Shown here: one piece after another, positions 20,437 through 29,922 of the stretch
How positions within the stretch are numbered: the stretch's first letter is position 1
Layout of the letters: each line of letters begins with the position of its first letter
Assembly: GCF_000011365.1 (NCBI RefSeq)
Contig: NC_004463.1
Span: forward strand, 992,001-1,056,000
DNA length: 64,000 bases
Direction of reading: 5' to 3'
Origin: Bradyrhizobium diazoefficiens USDA 110
GTDB taxonomy: Bacteria; Pseudomonadota; Alphaproteobacteria; Rhizobiales; Xanthobacteraceae
Notes under the pieces: generated by a model
What the model was told of the DNA's origin: nothing
The model's input: only the letters and a program-made list of their open reading frames with translations
Database searches by the model: none
Translations under genes and position numbers: made by a program

Positions 20437-21330
20437 ATGATGATCGAACGTGAACAGGACGTCACGGCCGCGGCACTGGCGGTGATGGAGCGGACGTCCG
20501 ATCCGCGGCTTCGCCAGATCATGGTCTCACTGGTCAAGCACCTGCACGCCTTCGTCCGCGATGTTCGCCTGACCGAGGCGGAATTCCGCGACGCCACGGC
20601 GATCGTGGCCGAGCTCGGCAAGCTGACCACCGATACGCATAACGAAGTCGTGCTGATGGCCGGCTCGCTCGGCGTCTCGCCGCTGGTGTGCCTGCTCAAC
20701 AATGGCGATCAGGGCAATACGGAAACCGACCAATCGCTGCTCGGACCGTTCTGGCGGTTGAACTCGCCGCGGGTCGAGAACGGCGGATCGATCGTTCGCT
20801 CCGAGACCCCGGGTGCGCCGCTGTTCGTCAGCGGCCGCGTCGTGGACAAGGATGGCCGTCCCGTCACTGGGGCGGAGGTCGATGTCTGGCATGCCTCGCC
20901 GGTCGGTCTCTACGAGAACCAGGACCCCGAGCAAGCGGACATGAACCTGCGCGGCAAGTTCACGACCGACCAGGACGGGCGCTTCGCCTTCCGTTCGGTG
21001 ATGATGGTTGGCTATCCCATTCCGACCAGTGGTGTGGTCGGCCGCCTGCTGAAGGCGCAGAGCCGGCATCCCTATCGTCCCGCGCATCTGCACGCGCTGA
21101 TCTTCAAGCCCGGATTCAAGGTGCTGATCTCGCAGGTCTACGACCCCGCCGATCCGCATATCGACAGCGACGTGCAGTTCGGGGTGACGCAGGCGCTGAT
21201 CGGCAAGTTCCTGCGCCACGATACGCCGCATCCGACCGCGCGCGACGTCGCGACGCCCTGGTACTCGCTCGACCACACCTACCGGCTCGAGACCGGCGAG
21301 GCCGTGCTGCCACGTCCGCCGATCAAATAG
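20437..21330 (+). CDS. Intradiol ring-cleavage dioxygenase, hydroxyquinol/catechol 1,2-dioxygenase type
   Basis: The 297-residue protein has the N-terminal helical dimerisation domain typical of catechol-type enzymes (about residues 20-100, with KLTTDTHNEVVLMAGSLG) and a C-terminal beta-sandwich binding non-haem Fe(III). The expected Tyr-Tyr-His-His ligands are visible: Tyr in PVGLYENQD, Tyr in VGYPIPTSG and the two His in RPAHLHALIF. The enzyme opens catechol or 1,2,4-benzenetriol between the two hydroxyls. Overall pattern is closer to hydroxyquinol 1,2-dioxygenases, but substrate choice is inferred. ATG 20437 follows CGGGAGG; an earlier ATG lies inside the repeat. Confidence 0.87.
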   Translation: MMIEREQDVTAAALAVMERTSDPRLRQIMVSLVKHLHAFVRDVRLTEAEFRDATAIVAELGKLTTDTHNEVVLMAGSLGVSPLVCLLNNGDQGNTETDQSLLGPFWRLNSPRVENGGSIVRSETPGAPLFVSGRVVDKDGRPVTGAEVDVWHASPVGLYENQDPEQADMNLRGKFTTDQDGRFAFRSVMMVGYPIPTSGVVGRLLKAQSRHPYRPAHLHALIFKPGFKVLISQVYDPADPHIDSDVQFGVTQALIGKFLRHDTPHPTARDVATPWYSLDHTYRLETGEAVLPRPPIK

Positions 21331-21381
21331 GGCGCGCCTGTGCCATGTGCCGGCGCAAAGAGGCCGCCAAACCCGCTTCCC

Positions 21382-21409
21382 CCAATTAGTTATATCCTAT
21401 AATGATTGG
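21382..21409 (+). promoter_or_regulatory. AT-rich imperfect palindrome with a TATAAT box upstream of pcaH
   Basis: CCAAT (21382-21386) pairs with ATTGG (21405-21409), and TATAAT occurs at 21398-21403, about 57 bp before the pcaH start codon. The AT-rich patch stands out from its surroundings. It is a reasonable promoter or operator candidate for pcaHG; it does not match the PcaQ consensus known to me. Confidence 0.4.
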
Positions 21410-21459
21410 CGGAAGTGTTGACCGGCCGGACCGAAAATGGCCGGGGGAGGAGTTCGCCA

Positions 21460-22161
21460 ATGACATTCATCTATCCCGTCGATAGCAACAAGGCGCATCC
21501 GCTGCCGCTGTCGCCCGAGTACAAGAGCTCGATCAAGCGCGCACCGAACAAGCCCTTGATCCCGATGCGCCACACGCTGTCGGAATTGACCGGCCCGGTC
21601 TACGGCCACGAGACCGTGCGCGAGGGCGACAACGATCTCACCACACAGCATACCGGCGAGCCGATCGGTGAGCGCATCATCGTGCACGGCCATGTGCTCG
21701 ACGAGGACGGCCGCGGCGTGCCGAACTCGCTGGTCGAGATCTGGCAGGCCAATTCCTGCGGCCGCTACGTCCATGTCCGCGACCAGCATCCGGCGCCGCT
21801 GGATCCGAACTTCACCGGCGCAGGCCGCACCCAGAGCGATGCCTCCGGCTACTACCGCTTCGTCACCATCAAGCCCGGCGCCTATCCGTGGGGCAATCAC
21901 CACAACGCCTGGCGTCCCGCGCACATCCATCTCTCGGTGTTCGGCCATTCCTTCGTCACGCGCCTGGTGACGCAGATGTACTTCCCGGCCGATCCGCTGT
22001 TCCCGTTCGATCCGATCTTCAATTCGGTGCCGGACGAGAAGGCGCGCGCGCGGATGGTTTCGTCGTTCGATCTCGAGAACACCCAGCCCGAATGGGCGCT
22101 GTGCTACCGCTTTGACATCGTGCTGCGCGGCAAGAACGCCACGCCCATGGAGAGCCACTAA
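21460..22161 (+). CDS. pcaH: Protocatechuate 3,4-dioxygenase, beta subunit
   Basis: This 233-residue subunit carries the catalytic Fe(III) site: the axial and equatorial tyrosines in GRYVHVRD and GAYPWGNH and the two histidines in WRPAHIHLSVFGHSF. The N-terminal part RAPNKPLIPMRHTLSELTGPVYGH is characteristic of PcaH. With PcaG it converts protocatechuate to 3-carboxy-cis,cis-muconate. ATG 21460 is preceded by GGGGGAGGAG. pcaG starts immediately after its stop, so the two are translationally coupled. Confidence 0.95.
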   Translation: MTFIYPVDSNKAHPLPLSPEYKSSIKRAPNKPLIPMRHTLSELTGPVYGHETVREGDNDLTTQHTGEPIGERIIVHGHVLDEDGRGVPNSLVEIWQANSCGRYVHVRDQHPAPLDPNFTGAGRTQSDASGYYRFVTIKPGAYPWGNHHNAWRPAHIHLSVFGHSFVTRLVTQMYFPADPLFPFDPIFNSVPDEKARARMVSSFDLENTQPEWALCYRFDIVLRGKNATPMESH

Positions 22162-22162
22162 A

Positions 22163-22765
22163 GTGCAGGATTCTGTGAAGCCCGAGGGGATCACCCCATC
22201 GCAGACCGTCGGTCCGTTCTTCAAATACGGCCTGACGCCGACCGGCGACTACGCCTGGAACGACGCGTTCACCAACTCGACGCTGACGCCCGACGTCACG
22301 GGCGATCGTGTCCACATCGAGGGCCGCGTGCTCGACGGTGACGGCGTCGCCGTGCCTGATGCCATGCTGGAGATCTGGCAGGCGGATGCTCAAGGGCGCT
22401 TCGCCGACCCGCAGGACAAGCGCGCGCTGCCGAATGCCAGCTTCCGCGGTTTCGCCCGCTGCGGCACCGACAAGGACGGCAATTACGCCTTCGACACCGT
22501 CAAGCCGGGCGCGGTGCCCGATCTCGACGGCAAGCTGCAGGCGCCGCATATCCTCCTTGCGGTGTTCGGCCGCGGCATGCTGCGGCATCTCTACACCCGG
22601 ATCTATTTCAGCGACGAGGCCGGCAATGCCGCCGATCCCGTGCTGGCGCTGGTGCCCACTGAGCGCCGCGCCACGCTGATTGCGACGCGCGAGGCGGGGA
22701 AGGCGGTCTATCGCCTCGACCTGCGTTTGCAGGGCGACAACGAGACGGTGTTCTTCGACGTGTGA
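22163..22765 (+). CDS. pcaG: Protocatechuate 3,4-dioxygenase, alpha subunit
   Basis: The 200-residue alpha subunit (VQDSVKPEGITPSQTVGPFFKYGLTP) shares the beta-sandwich fold with PcaH but lacks the iron-ligand set: the second Tyr and the His-x-His are replaced (KPGAVPD, APHILLAVFG). It is structural and shapes the active site at the interface. The GTG at 22163 lies one base after the pcaH stop, with GGAG inside the end of pcaH as ribosome-binding site. It closes the pca unit; no pcaB, pcaC, pcaD or pcaQ lies within the window. Confidence 0.94.
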   Translation: MQDSVKPEGITPSQTVGPFFKYGLTPTGDYAWNDAFTNSTLTPDVTGDRVHIEGRVLDGDGVAVPDAMLEIWQADAQGRFADPQDKRALPNASFRGFARCGTDKDGNYAFDTVKPGAVPDLDGKLQAPHILLAVFGRGMLRHLYTRIYFSDEAGNAADPVLALVPTERRATLIATREAGKAVYRLDLRLQGDNETVFFDV

Positions 22766-23028
22766 GGCGGCACGCGTGGCGGCGATATCGACGGCCGGCA
22801 CGCGTTTCTCATCCAGCGCAACCGAGTCGGCTGCTGCTCCGCATCGGGCCTGAGTCGTTTCTCTTCGCGCCGTGAGTCGGTCTCGCTGCCTGAAAACCGA
22901 CCGTTCGACATCCAATTCCCGTAATTTTCCGGTCTCCGCGGAATACAATTTCCGCGCGAAGCAATCCCGTGTTTACCGCAATCGTTTAGGGTCCGTTCGG
23001 ATTTCGACCAGCGGCATTGGATTGTTCC

Positions 23029-24720
23029 ATGAAATTTCGTCTCTCGCTTTCTTCTGCGGTCATTGCATTCGGGATCGTTCTCGCCATCGGCTTCACGGCG
23101 GTCGTTTCCACCAGCCTCTACGCCCTGCGCGAGCTCAAGGTCGGCGGTCCGCTCTATTCCGACATCAAGCTGGGCAACGACCTCATCGCGGACATCCTGC
23201 CGCCGCCGGAATATGTCATCGAGGCCTATCTCGAAGCGACCCTCGCCATGCGCGAGCCGGATCAGCTGGCGGCCCATGGCGAGCGCCTGGTCCAGCTCCG
23301 CAAGGATTACGACGAGCGCAAGGCATTCTGGATCGCCTCCAGCCTCTCGGCCGATCTGAAGAACGCGCTGGTGTCGAAGTCCGATGCCGAGGTGCAGAAG
23401 TTCTGGAAAGTCCTGTCCGATCAGCTCCTGCCGGCCCTCAAGGCCAAGAACAGCGCCGCTGCCGAAGGCGCCTACGCGCAGCTCAAGGACGCCTACACGG
23501 CCCACCGCGCCGTCATCGACAGCATCGTCGAGAGCGCCAACAAGCAGAACGCCGACATGGAGAAGCTGGCCGCGGAGCGCGACAGCACCATGCTCTATAT
23601 CCTCCTCGGCGTCTCCGCCGCCGTCCTGGCCTTCGTTGCCGCAGGCCTGCTTGGCGTTGCCCTCGGCGTGGTGCGCCCGATCGTGCGCATGACGGATACG
23701 ATGCAAAGGCTCGCGACCGGCGATCTCGCCGCCGACATTCCATTTGCACACCGCCAGGACGAGGTCGGCTCGATGGCGGGCGCGCTTGTGGTGTTCAAGC
23801 AGGCGGCGGCCGAGAATTCGCGGCTGCGCGAGGAGCAGTTGCAGAAGGAGCAGGAGGCCGCGCTCGCCAAGCGCGGCGCCCTGCACCAGATGGCCGAGAC
23901 CGTCGAGCGCGAGACCGGGCGCTCGGTCGACACCGCGAGCGCGGCGAGCCAGGGCGTCGAGCGGGCCGTCTCCAGCCTGTCCGAGATCGCGCGATCGCTG
24001 TCCTCGGAGTCGCAGGCGGTGGCCGCGGCCTCCACCCAGGCCCTCGGCAGTTCCCAGACCGTTTCGGCCGCGGCCGAAGAACTGAGTGTTTCGATCCGCG
24101 AGATCGCGGGCCAGGTCGCGCGGACCAGCACGGTCACCAGATCGGCCGTTGCCGGCCGTGAGCAGGCGCGTTCGACCATTCAAGCGCTGGCGGGATCGGT
24201 GAAGAAGATTGCCGAGGTCTCCGATCTCATCGGCGGCATCGCCGGCCAGACCAACCTGCTGGCGCTCAACGCCACGATCGAGGCGGCGCGCGCCGGCGAG
24301 GCCGGCCGCGGCTTTGCGGTGGTGGCCGCCGAAGTGAAATCCCTGTCCGACCAGACCGCCAAGTCCACGGAGGAGATCGGGCGGCTGATTGCCGAGATCC
24401 AGGCCTCGACGCAGGCCGCGGTCGATGCCGTCGAGACCATGGGGGGCCACATCGTCGAGATCGACGGCGTGGCGTCCTCGGTTGCTGCCGCGATGGAACA
24501 GCAGGACGCCGCGACGCGGGAGATCGCGCGGTCGATTTCCGAATCGGCGTCCGCCGCGAAGGAGGTCTCGGCCAAGATCGGCAATGTCAGCCGCGACGCC
24601 GCCTCCGTGAACGAGCGCGCCGCGGAGGTCAGGCAGGCGATCGCCGGCATGGCGTCCAATCTCGAACAGCTGCGGTCGGTCGTGGTCCGGACTGTGCGCG
24701 ACTCGACCGCCGCGGCTTGA
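23029..24720 (+). CDS. Transmembrane methyl-accepting chemotaxis protein
   Basis: The 563-residue receptor has a first membrane helix at about residues 7-29, a periplasmic helical sensor of some 155 residues ([25 protein letters not shown] onward), a second membrane helix at about 188-213, a HAMP domain to about 260 and a signalling domain with the tip [27 protein letters not shown]. The sensor has the [14 protein letters not shown] signature of a rhizobial helical-bundle sensor, ligand unknown. No terminal pentapeptide is seen. ATG 23029 starts the signal-anchor; a TTG four codons earlier is possible. Confidence 0.92.
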   Translation: MKFRLSLSSAVIAFGIVLAIGFTAVVSTSLYALRELKVGGPLYSDIKLGNDLIADILPPPEYVIEAYLEATLAMREPDQLAAHGERLVQLRKDYDERKAFWIASSLSADLKNALVSKSDAEVQKFWKVLSDQLLPALKAKNSAAAEGAYAQLKDAYTAHRAVIDSIVESANKQNADMEKLAAERDSTMLYILLGVSAAVLAFVAAGLLGVALGVVRPIVRMTDTMQRLATGDLAADIPFAHRQDEVGSMAGALVVFKQAAAENSRLREEQLQKEQEAALAKRGALHQMAETVERETGRSVDTASAASQGVERAVSSLSEIARSLSSESQAVAAASTQALGSSQTVSAAAEELSVSIREIAGQVARTSTVTRSAVAGREQARSTIQALAGSVKKIAEVSDLIGGIAGQTNLLALNATIEAARAGEAGRGFAVVAAEVKSLSDQTAKSTEEIGRLIAEIQASTQAAVDAVETMGGHIVEIDGVASSVAAAMEQQDAATREIARSISESASAAKEVSAKIGNVSRDAASVNERAAEVRQAIAGMASNLEQLRSVVVRTVRDSTAAA

Positions 24721-24795
24721 GCCCGGCATCGCGTCGGCCGCTGGTGCCCGGGGGCGTGATCGTGCAGTATGGCGCGGGACAGGGGCATCGTGGCT

Positions 24796-25860
24796 ATGAC
24801 ATCTCCACAATTGCCGGCGGTCGTTGAGTCCGCCCAACTGACGGCGGCGCTGCGCAGGGGCGGCGTGCTTGACGCGGGCGCGGTGCGCGAGGTGAAGGTG
24901 CTGCATCAGCGTGACACCCTCGTGTCACAGATCGTCAGGCTCGGGCTGCGCTATGTCGGCGAGTCCGCTGGCGCCCCGCAGTCGCTGATCCTCAAGACTC
25001 CCAATTCCGCTTTCGCCGAGAGCCTCGCCAATGGCGGCCGGCGCGAGGTGGACTTCTACACGCAGCTTGCGCCGAAGATGCCGCCGGGACTGGTGCCGCG
25101 CTGCTTTGACGGGCATTTCGACGAGGACGGCCCCACCTGGCACCTGCTGCTCGAGGACCTTACCGACAGCCATGAGATCGCAACGAAGTGGCCGCTGCCG
25201 CCGTCGCGTGAGCAGGCGATGGCGATCGTCACGACACTGGCGCGCTGGCATGCGGCATGGTGGGACCATCCCGGTCTTGGCGACACCGTCGGCACCTGGG
25301 CGAGCGCCGAGGACCGCGCGCAGCACATGGAAACCTTCGCCGGCCATTACGACCGCTTCGCCGATCTGCTCGGTGATCGCCTCGGCGAAGAGCGCCGTAC
25401 CCTCTATCGCCGCCTGATCGAGCACTCGGCTCGGCTATCCCAGCGCTATCATTCGCGGCGTCACATCAGCATTGCCCATGGCGATGCCCATATCTGGAAT
25501 TTCATGCTGCCGCGCCCCGGCGTCGCGGATACCGTGCGCATCTTCGATTTCGACCAGTGGCGCATCAACGTGCCGACGAGTGACCTTGCCTACATGATGG
25601 CGATGCAATGGTACCCGGACCGCAGGCAGGCGCTCGAACGGCCGCTGCTCAATCGTTATCACGAGACGCTGGTCGCCAACGGCGTCAGCGGCTACACGCG
25701 CGGCGCGCTCGATCAGGACTATCGTCTGTCGGTGCTCTGGCACATCACGGGGCCGGTCTGGCAGTGGAGCATCAACATCCCGCCGCTGATCTGGTGGAAC
25801 AATCTGGAGCGGGTGATGATGGCGGTCGAGGATCTGGGGTGTGAGGAGTTGTTGGGGTAG
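24796..25860 (+). CDS. Aminoglycoside phosphotransferase/choline kinase-fold protein
   Basis: A 354-residue protein of the APH/ecdysteroid-kinase-like superfamily. The catalytic loop HGDAHIWNF and the metal-binding DFDQW follow in the expected order at about residues 230-265, and LILKTPN plus HLLLEDLTDSH form the N-lobe pattern. The substrate cannot be inferred: relatives phosphorylate antibiotics, choline, sugars or sterols, and many bacterial members of this branch are uncharacterised. ATG 24796 is preferred; ATG 24769 would add nine residues. The closest neighbours do not share an obvious pathway. Confidence 0.78.
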   Translation: MTSPQLPAVVESAQLTAALRRGGVLDAGAVREVKVLHQRDTLVSQIVRLGLRYVGESAGAPQSLILKTPNSAFAESLANGGRREVDFYTQLAPKMPPGLVPRCFDGHFDEDGPTWHLLLEDLTDSHEIATKWPLPPSREQAMAIVTTLARWHAAWWDHPGLGDTVGTWASAEDRAQHMETFAGHYDRFADLLGDRLGEERRTLYRRLIEHSARLSQRYHSRRHISIAHGDAHIWNFMLPRPGVADTVRIFDFDQWRINVPTSDLAYMMAMQWYPDRRQALERPLLNRYHETLVANGVSGYTRGALDQDYRLSVLWHITGPVWQWSINIPPLIWWNNLERVMMAVEDLGCEELLG

Positions 25861-25879
25861 GCGACGCTACATACTTGCT

Positions 25880-26012
25880 GTCGTCCTGGCGAAAGCCAGG
25901 ACCCATTACCCCAGGGCGAGGTTGTGGCGCGAAGCTGGTAATCACGAGTCTTCGCCAAACTCCTCCCTGGGGTAATGGGTCCTGGATCTGCGCTTCGCTT
26001 GTCCAGGACGAC
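25880..26012. repeat. Intergenic repeat, family B
   Basis: TCGTCCTGGCGAAAGCCAGGACCCATTACC at the left and a complementary GGTAATGGGTCCTGG...CCAGGACGAC at the right. It lies between the convergent phosphotransferase and MFS transporter genes. Confidence 0.85.
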
Positions 26013-26037
26013 GGCGGAGCTTGTGACGCCCCTCCCC

Positions 26038-27594
26038 TTACTCCATCACCGCATGTTCCGGCCCCGCGGCCTGCCTGCGCAGCGTGGCCTTGGTCGAGCC
26101 GATCAACAGGGCGAGCGGGATGGTGCAGAGGATGAAGACCATCACCAGCATATAGTCGTGCGCGAAGGCGATGATCTGCGCCTGCACGCTGACCATCCTG
26201 TCGGCCATGGCGCGGCCCGCGTCGGTGGATAGGTTGATCATGCCGCTGACGCTGGGCATCTGGAGCGCGTGGTTGAACGGGTTGACGTGCTCGGACAGGA
26301 TCGCATAGGTCCGCCGCGTGCCCTGCGTCAGCTGGGCGATGACGACGGAAATGCCGACCGAGCTCGCGACGTTGCGCATCAGGGTCAGCATCGCGGTGCC
26401 GTCGGTGCGCAGCTCGTTCGACAGCGTCAGGAACGCAACGGTCGAGAGCGGCACGAAGACCAGGCCGAAGCCAAAGCCCTGGATGACGCTGACGGTCACG
26501 ATCTCCGGCACCTGGGTCAGGTCGGTCCAGCCGGTCATTTGATACAGCGAGCCCGCGGTCAGCGTCAGGCCGGAGATGATCAGCGTGCGTGCCTCGAAAT
26601 AACGCATCATGCGGCCGACCAGCATCATGGCGAAGAAGGTGCCGAAGCCGCGGCTCGCCAGCAGCAGGCCGGCGGTGATGATGGGGTAGCCGATCACGTT
26701 CTGCATGTAGGGCGAGGCCAGCGCCATGGTCGAGAACAGCACGAGCCCCATCACGACCATGAACATGCAGCCGGTGACGAAATTGCGATCCTGGAACAGC
26801 GCGAAGCGGATGAACGGCGTCGAGGTCGTGAAGGAGTGCGCGACGAAGAAGTAGAACGCGACGGCGGAGACGATGAACTCCGCGACGATCTCATTGGATT
26901 CGAGCCAGCCCAATTGCTCGCCGCGGTCGAGCGCGAGCTGAAGCGAGCCGATCGCGACCGCCAGCGCAGCGAAGCCGAACCAGTCGAATTTGAGGCTGAT
27001 GTCCTTCCTGGTCTCGTCCATGAAGATGATCAGCCCGAGCACGGTGATGGCGCCGAACGGCAGATTGACGAAGAACACCCAGTGCCAGGAATAGGTCTCG
27101 GTGAGCCATGCCCCTAGCGAGGGACCCATGATCGGGCCCATCATCACGCCCATGCCCCAGATCGACATCGCCTTGGCGCGTTCCTGGAGCGTGTAATAGT
27201 CGAGCATCACCGACTGCGACAGCGGCACCAGCGCCGCGCCGAACACGCCTTGCAGCAGGCGGAACAGCACCATCTGGTTGATGTCCTGCGCGAGGCCGCA
27301 CAGCACCGACGCCATGGTGAAGCCGGCGGAGCAGATGATGAAGATGCGCTTGCGGCCGAAGCGGTTGGCGATCCAGCCCACCGGCGCCGTCATGATCGCG
27401 GCGGCGACGATGTAGGAGGTCAAGACCCAGTTGATCTGGTCCTGCGAGGCCGACAGCGTGCCCTGCATGTAGGGCAGGGCGACATTGGCGATGGTGGTGT
27501 CCAGCGCCTGCATGATGGTCGCGGTCATGGCGCAGATCGTCACCATGTTCCGGCGCAGGCCGGGGACCATCAGGCTGGCATTGGGGCCGGACAT
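26038..27594 (-). CDS. Multidrug efflux MFS transporter, EmrB/QacA (DHA2) family
   Basis: The 518-residue protein has 14 predicted membrane helices. The N-terminal ATIMQALDTTIANVALPYMQG segment with motif D1 and the loop NRFGRKRIF (motif A) place it in the 14-helix drug:H+ antiporters. It exports hydrophobic compounds, probably across both membranes with the membrane-fusion partner encoded by the next gene upstream. The genes run MarR-fusion protein-transporter with 4 bp between the last two, a standard emrAB-like operon. The GTVSVIQGFGFGLVF-like motif C region is present in the second half. Confidence 0.92.
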   Translation of the reverse strand: MSGPNASLMVPGLRRNMVTICAMTATIMQALDTTIANVALPYMQGTLSASQDQINWVLTSYIVAAAIMTAPVGWIANRFGRKRIFIICSAGFTMASVLCGLAQDINQMVLFRLLQGVFGAALVPLSQSVMLDYYTLQERAKAMSIWGMGVMMGPIMGPSLGAWLTETYSWHWVFFVNLPFGAITVLGLIIFMDETRKDISLKFDWFGFAALAVAIGSLQLALDRGEQLGWLESNEIVAEFIVSAVAFYFFVAHSFTTSTPFIRFALFQDRNFVTGCMFMVVMGLVLFSTMALASPYMQNVIGYPIITAGLLLASRGFGTFFAMMLVGRMMRYFEARTLIISGLTLTAGSLYQMTGWTDLTQVPEIVTVSVIQGFGFGLVFVPLSTVAFLTLSNELRTDGTAMLTLMRNVASSVGISVVIAQLTQGTRRTYAILSEHVNPFNHALQMPSVSGMINLSTDAGRAMADRMVSVQAQIIAFAHDYMLVMVFILCTIPLALLIGSTKATLRRQAAGPEHAVME

Positions 27595-27598
27595 CGGA

Positions 27599-28762
27599 TC
27601 AGTCCTTGTCCTGGCCCGCGGTCGCCGACAGGCCGAACAGGCCGGCGAGCGAGCGCCGATGGCCGGTGTCGATGGTGGCGTAGACGCTCATGCCGGCCTT
27701 CAGCTTCCGCACGTATTTGTCGGTCTCGTCGAAATAGATGCGGATCGGCACGCGCTGCACCACCTTGACGAAATTGCCGGTGGCGTTCTGCGGCGGCAGG
27801 ATCGCGAACTGCGCGCCGGTACCGGGCGAGAGCGAGCCGATCTTGCCCTTGAACACGTGGTTCGGGAACGCGTCGACCTCGAGGGTAACAGGCTGGCCTT
27901 CGGTGACGTAGGTGAGGTCGCTTTCCTTCGGATTGGCGTCGACCCAGGGATGGGCGACGTCGATGATGGAGAACACCGGCGTGCCGGCCGTGACGTAGCG
28001 GCCGAGCTGAATCTGCTCGACCTGCGTCGCGACGCCGCCCATCGGCGCGCGCACCACGGCGTGATCGAGATTGCGCTCGGCGTTGTCGAGCTTGGACTTG
28101 GCCTGCGCGTAGGGCGGGAATTTCTCCAGCGGCAGGTCGGTATCGCCGAGCAGTTGCGTCTTGGCCGCCGAGATCTGCTGCTTGACGTATTGCGCGATCG
28201 AGCCTGACGTGACCAGCGCGTTCGCCGCGTTGTCGAGGTCGAGCTGCGAGCCGTAGCTGTTCTTGACCAGCGCCTGCTTGCGCTCGACGTCGCGCTGCTT
28301 GAGGTCGACGCCCTGCTGGGCGAGGCTCAGCATGTCGCCGTAGATCTTGATGTTGGCGCGGAGATTGTCGTAGGTCGACTGCGCCTGCGCGAGCTGCGCC
28401 CTGGCCTCGTCCACCGCGAGGCGGAACGGCACGGGATCGATCTCGAACAGCTCATCGCCCTGCTTGACGAGCTGACCTTCCCTCACGACGACCTTCTCGA
28501 TCTTGCCGGAGATGTCGGGCGTCACCAGCACCTTCTGCGCACCGACATAGGCGTCATCGGTACCGACATAGCGGCCGCCATTCAGATAGAGGGTCAAGCC
28601 GCCAATGGCGGCGACGATCGGCAGCACGACCATCAGCAGGAAGCGGCGATAGCGCCGCAGGCCTGCGATGATGCGGCGGCGGGGATCGGTGCCGGCTTTC
28701 TTGGTGGGCTTGCCGCTGTCGATCTTCTGCTCGGGCTGGAACTTGATGACTTGATCAGCCAT
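27599..28762 (-). CDS. HlyD-family membrane fusion protein (EmrA type)
   Basis: A 387-residue periplasmic adaptor: a Lys-rich cytoplasmic start (MADQVIKFQPEQKIDSGKPTKK), one membrane anchor (FLLMVVLPIVAAIGGLTLYL), a split biotinyl/lipoyl domain (VTPDISGKIEKVVVREGQLVKQGDEL and its partner VVRAPMGGVATQVEQIQLG), and a coiled-coil hairpin of about 100 residues between them. It would link the DHA2 pump to an outer-membrane TolC-like channel, which is not encoded here. ATG 28762 lies inside the end of the MarR gene (8-bp overlap), so the two are translationally coupled. Confidence 0.92.
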   Translation of the reverse strand: MADQVIKFQPEQKIDSGKPTKKAGTDPRRRIIAGLRRYRRFLLMVVLPIVAAIGGLTLYLNGGRYVGTDDAYVGAQKVLVTPDISGKIEKVVVREGQLVKQGDELFEIDPVPFRLAVDEARAQLAQAQSTYDNLRANIKIYGDMLSLAQQGVDLKQRDVERKQALVKNSYGSQLDLDNAANALVTSGSIAQYVKQQISAAKTQLLGDTDLPLEKFPPYAQAKSKLDNAERNLDHAVVRAPMGGVATQVEQIQLGRYVTAGTPVFSIIDVAHPWVDANPKESDLTYVTEGQPVTLEVDAFPNHVFKGKIGSLSPGTGAQFAILPPQNATGNFVKVVQRVPIRIYFDETDKYVRKLKAGMSVYATIDTGHRRSLAGLFGLSATAGQDKD

Positions 28763-29237
28763 AGCGCTGCTCCTTACGTGCTTGTTCCGCTCCGGATGTC
28801 TGGATCGCGGTACGCACGTTTTCCTTGATTGCTTCGAGTTGGGTGAGGAGGCGATGGGCATCCGCCGGATTGATACCGTCGAGCGCGTTGGCCGTGATTT
28901 CGGACCTGAGCCCGCTCATCTTGCCGAGCAATTGCCGGCCGGCCTTCCTCAGGTAGAGGCGCTTGACGCGCCGGTCCGAGGCGTCGCTGCGGCGCTCGAT
29001 CCAGTCATTGTCGCAGAGCTTGTCGATCAGGCGCGTCAGCGTGATCGGCTGCACCTCGAGGAGCTCGGCGAGCTCCGACTGCTTCATGCCCTCGCTGCGC
29101 TCGACCTTGGCCAGCACCGCCCATTGCGCGCGGGTGATGCCGAAGCGCGACGCCTCCTTGTCGGCATAGACGCGCAGCAGGCGATAGAGCTCGGCGAGCG
29201 TAAACAGGAAGTTCTGGTCCACGGGCCCGCGGCTCAT
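28755..29237 (-). CDS. MarR-family transcriptional regulator
   Basis: This 160-residue winged-helix protein has the MarR DNA-binding core: AQWAVLAKVERSEGMKQSELAELLEVQPITLTRLIDKL followed by the wing DWIERRSDASDRRVKRLYL. It heads the efflux operon and is most likely its ligand-responsive repressor, in the manner of EmrR. A 30-bp inverted repeat lies 15 bp upstream of its start codon, where a dimer could bind. The C-terminus overlaps the fusion-protein gene by 8 bp. Confidence 0.92.
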   Translation of the reverse strand: MSRGPVDQNFLFTLAELYRLLRVYADKEASRFGITRAQWAVLAKVERSEGMKQSELAELLEVQPITLTRLIDKLCDNDWIERRSDASDRRVKRLYLRKAGRQLLGKMSGLRSEITANALDGINPADAHRLLTQLEAIKENVRTAIQTSGAEQARKEQRYG

Positions 29238-29251
29238 GAGCTTGGTCTCCT

Positions 29252-29281
29252 ATAAGCTTGAGATACTATAAGCAAGCTTAT
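29252..29281 (-). promoter_or_regulatory. Putative MarR operator
   Basis: ATAAGCTTG (29252-29260) and CAAGCTTAT (29273-29281) are perfectly complementary nine-base arms with a 12-bp spacer, in an AT-rich patch directly upstream of the marR start codon. A second, shorter TATAAG occurs in the spacer. Position and symmetry suit an autoregulatory operator overlapping the promoter. Confidence 0.6.
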
Positions 29282-29393
29282 GATTTTTTCATGGCGGGGT
29301 AACGGGACGCTGTCCCGCTGCAAGAGCATGGCTGACCGCCGTTCGCCGGTCGTGCTTTGGGTTCCCTCGCCGAAATGCTAGAAGGCAGGCCAA

Positions 29394-29888
29394 ATGACCC
29401 TCGCAAAGCCGGCATTCCCCGCGCCCGACCACGATCACGGCCGCTGCACTGCGGACGCGCTGGCGCATGCCGAGGAGGTTTGCGAGCAGCGCGCGCAGAA
29501 ATTCACGCCGATTCGCCGCCAGGTGCTCGGGGCGCTGCTCTCCAGCCACCGCCCGCTCGGGGCCTACGAGGTGATCGACGAACTCGCCAAGTCGATGCCG
29601 CGGCCGGCCCCGATCACGATCTACCGTGCTCTCGATTTCTTGATGGCCAACGGCCTCGTGCACCGCATCGAAAGTCGCAACGCCTATCTCGCCTGCGCCG
29701 CCCACGACCACGATGCGACCTCCGCGGTGGCGTTCCTGATCTGCGAGCGCTGCGGTCTGGTCGGCGAGATCCCGTCGGCGTCCTTCGCCAAGGATATCAA
29801 CGCCGCTGCGCGCAGCTCAGGTTTTGCCCCCAAATTGTCTGTGGTGGAGATCACGGGCATCTGCACCCATTGTCAGAAAACTGCATAA
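29394..29888 (+). CDS. zur: Zinc uptake regulator, Fur family
   Basis: The 164-residue protein begins with a His/Cys-rich segment (APDHDHGRC) and has the Fur-family winged helix (TPIRRQVLGALLSSHRPLGAYEVIDEL and APITIYRALDFLMANGLVHRIES). Two CxxC pairs, ICERCG and ICTHCQ, form the structural zinc site. The His-poor regulatory region and overall pattern (AYEVIDELA, CAAHDH) favour Zur over Fur or PerR. It would repress zinc-uptake genes when zinc is replete; none of them is adjacent. GAAGG upstream of ATG 29394 is the likely ribosome-binding site. Confidence 0.85.
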   Translation: MTLAKPAFPAPDHDHGRCTADALAHAEEVCEQRAQKFTPIRRQVLGALLSSHRPLGAYEVIDELAKSMPRPAPITIYRALDFLMANGLVHRIESRNAYLACAAHDHDATSAVAFLICERCGLVGEIPSASFAKDINAAARSSGFAPKLSVVEITGICTHCQKTA

Positions 29889-29922
29889 AGCAACAACGGC
29901 GCAAAGCCGATATCGGGAAGAA

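Noticed and set aside
22708..24906. 732-codon open frame on the - strand
   Set aside because: It runs opposite the chemoreceptor gene and the adjacent gap, and its His/Arg/Gly-rich product resembles no family.
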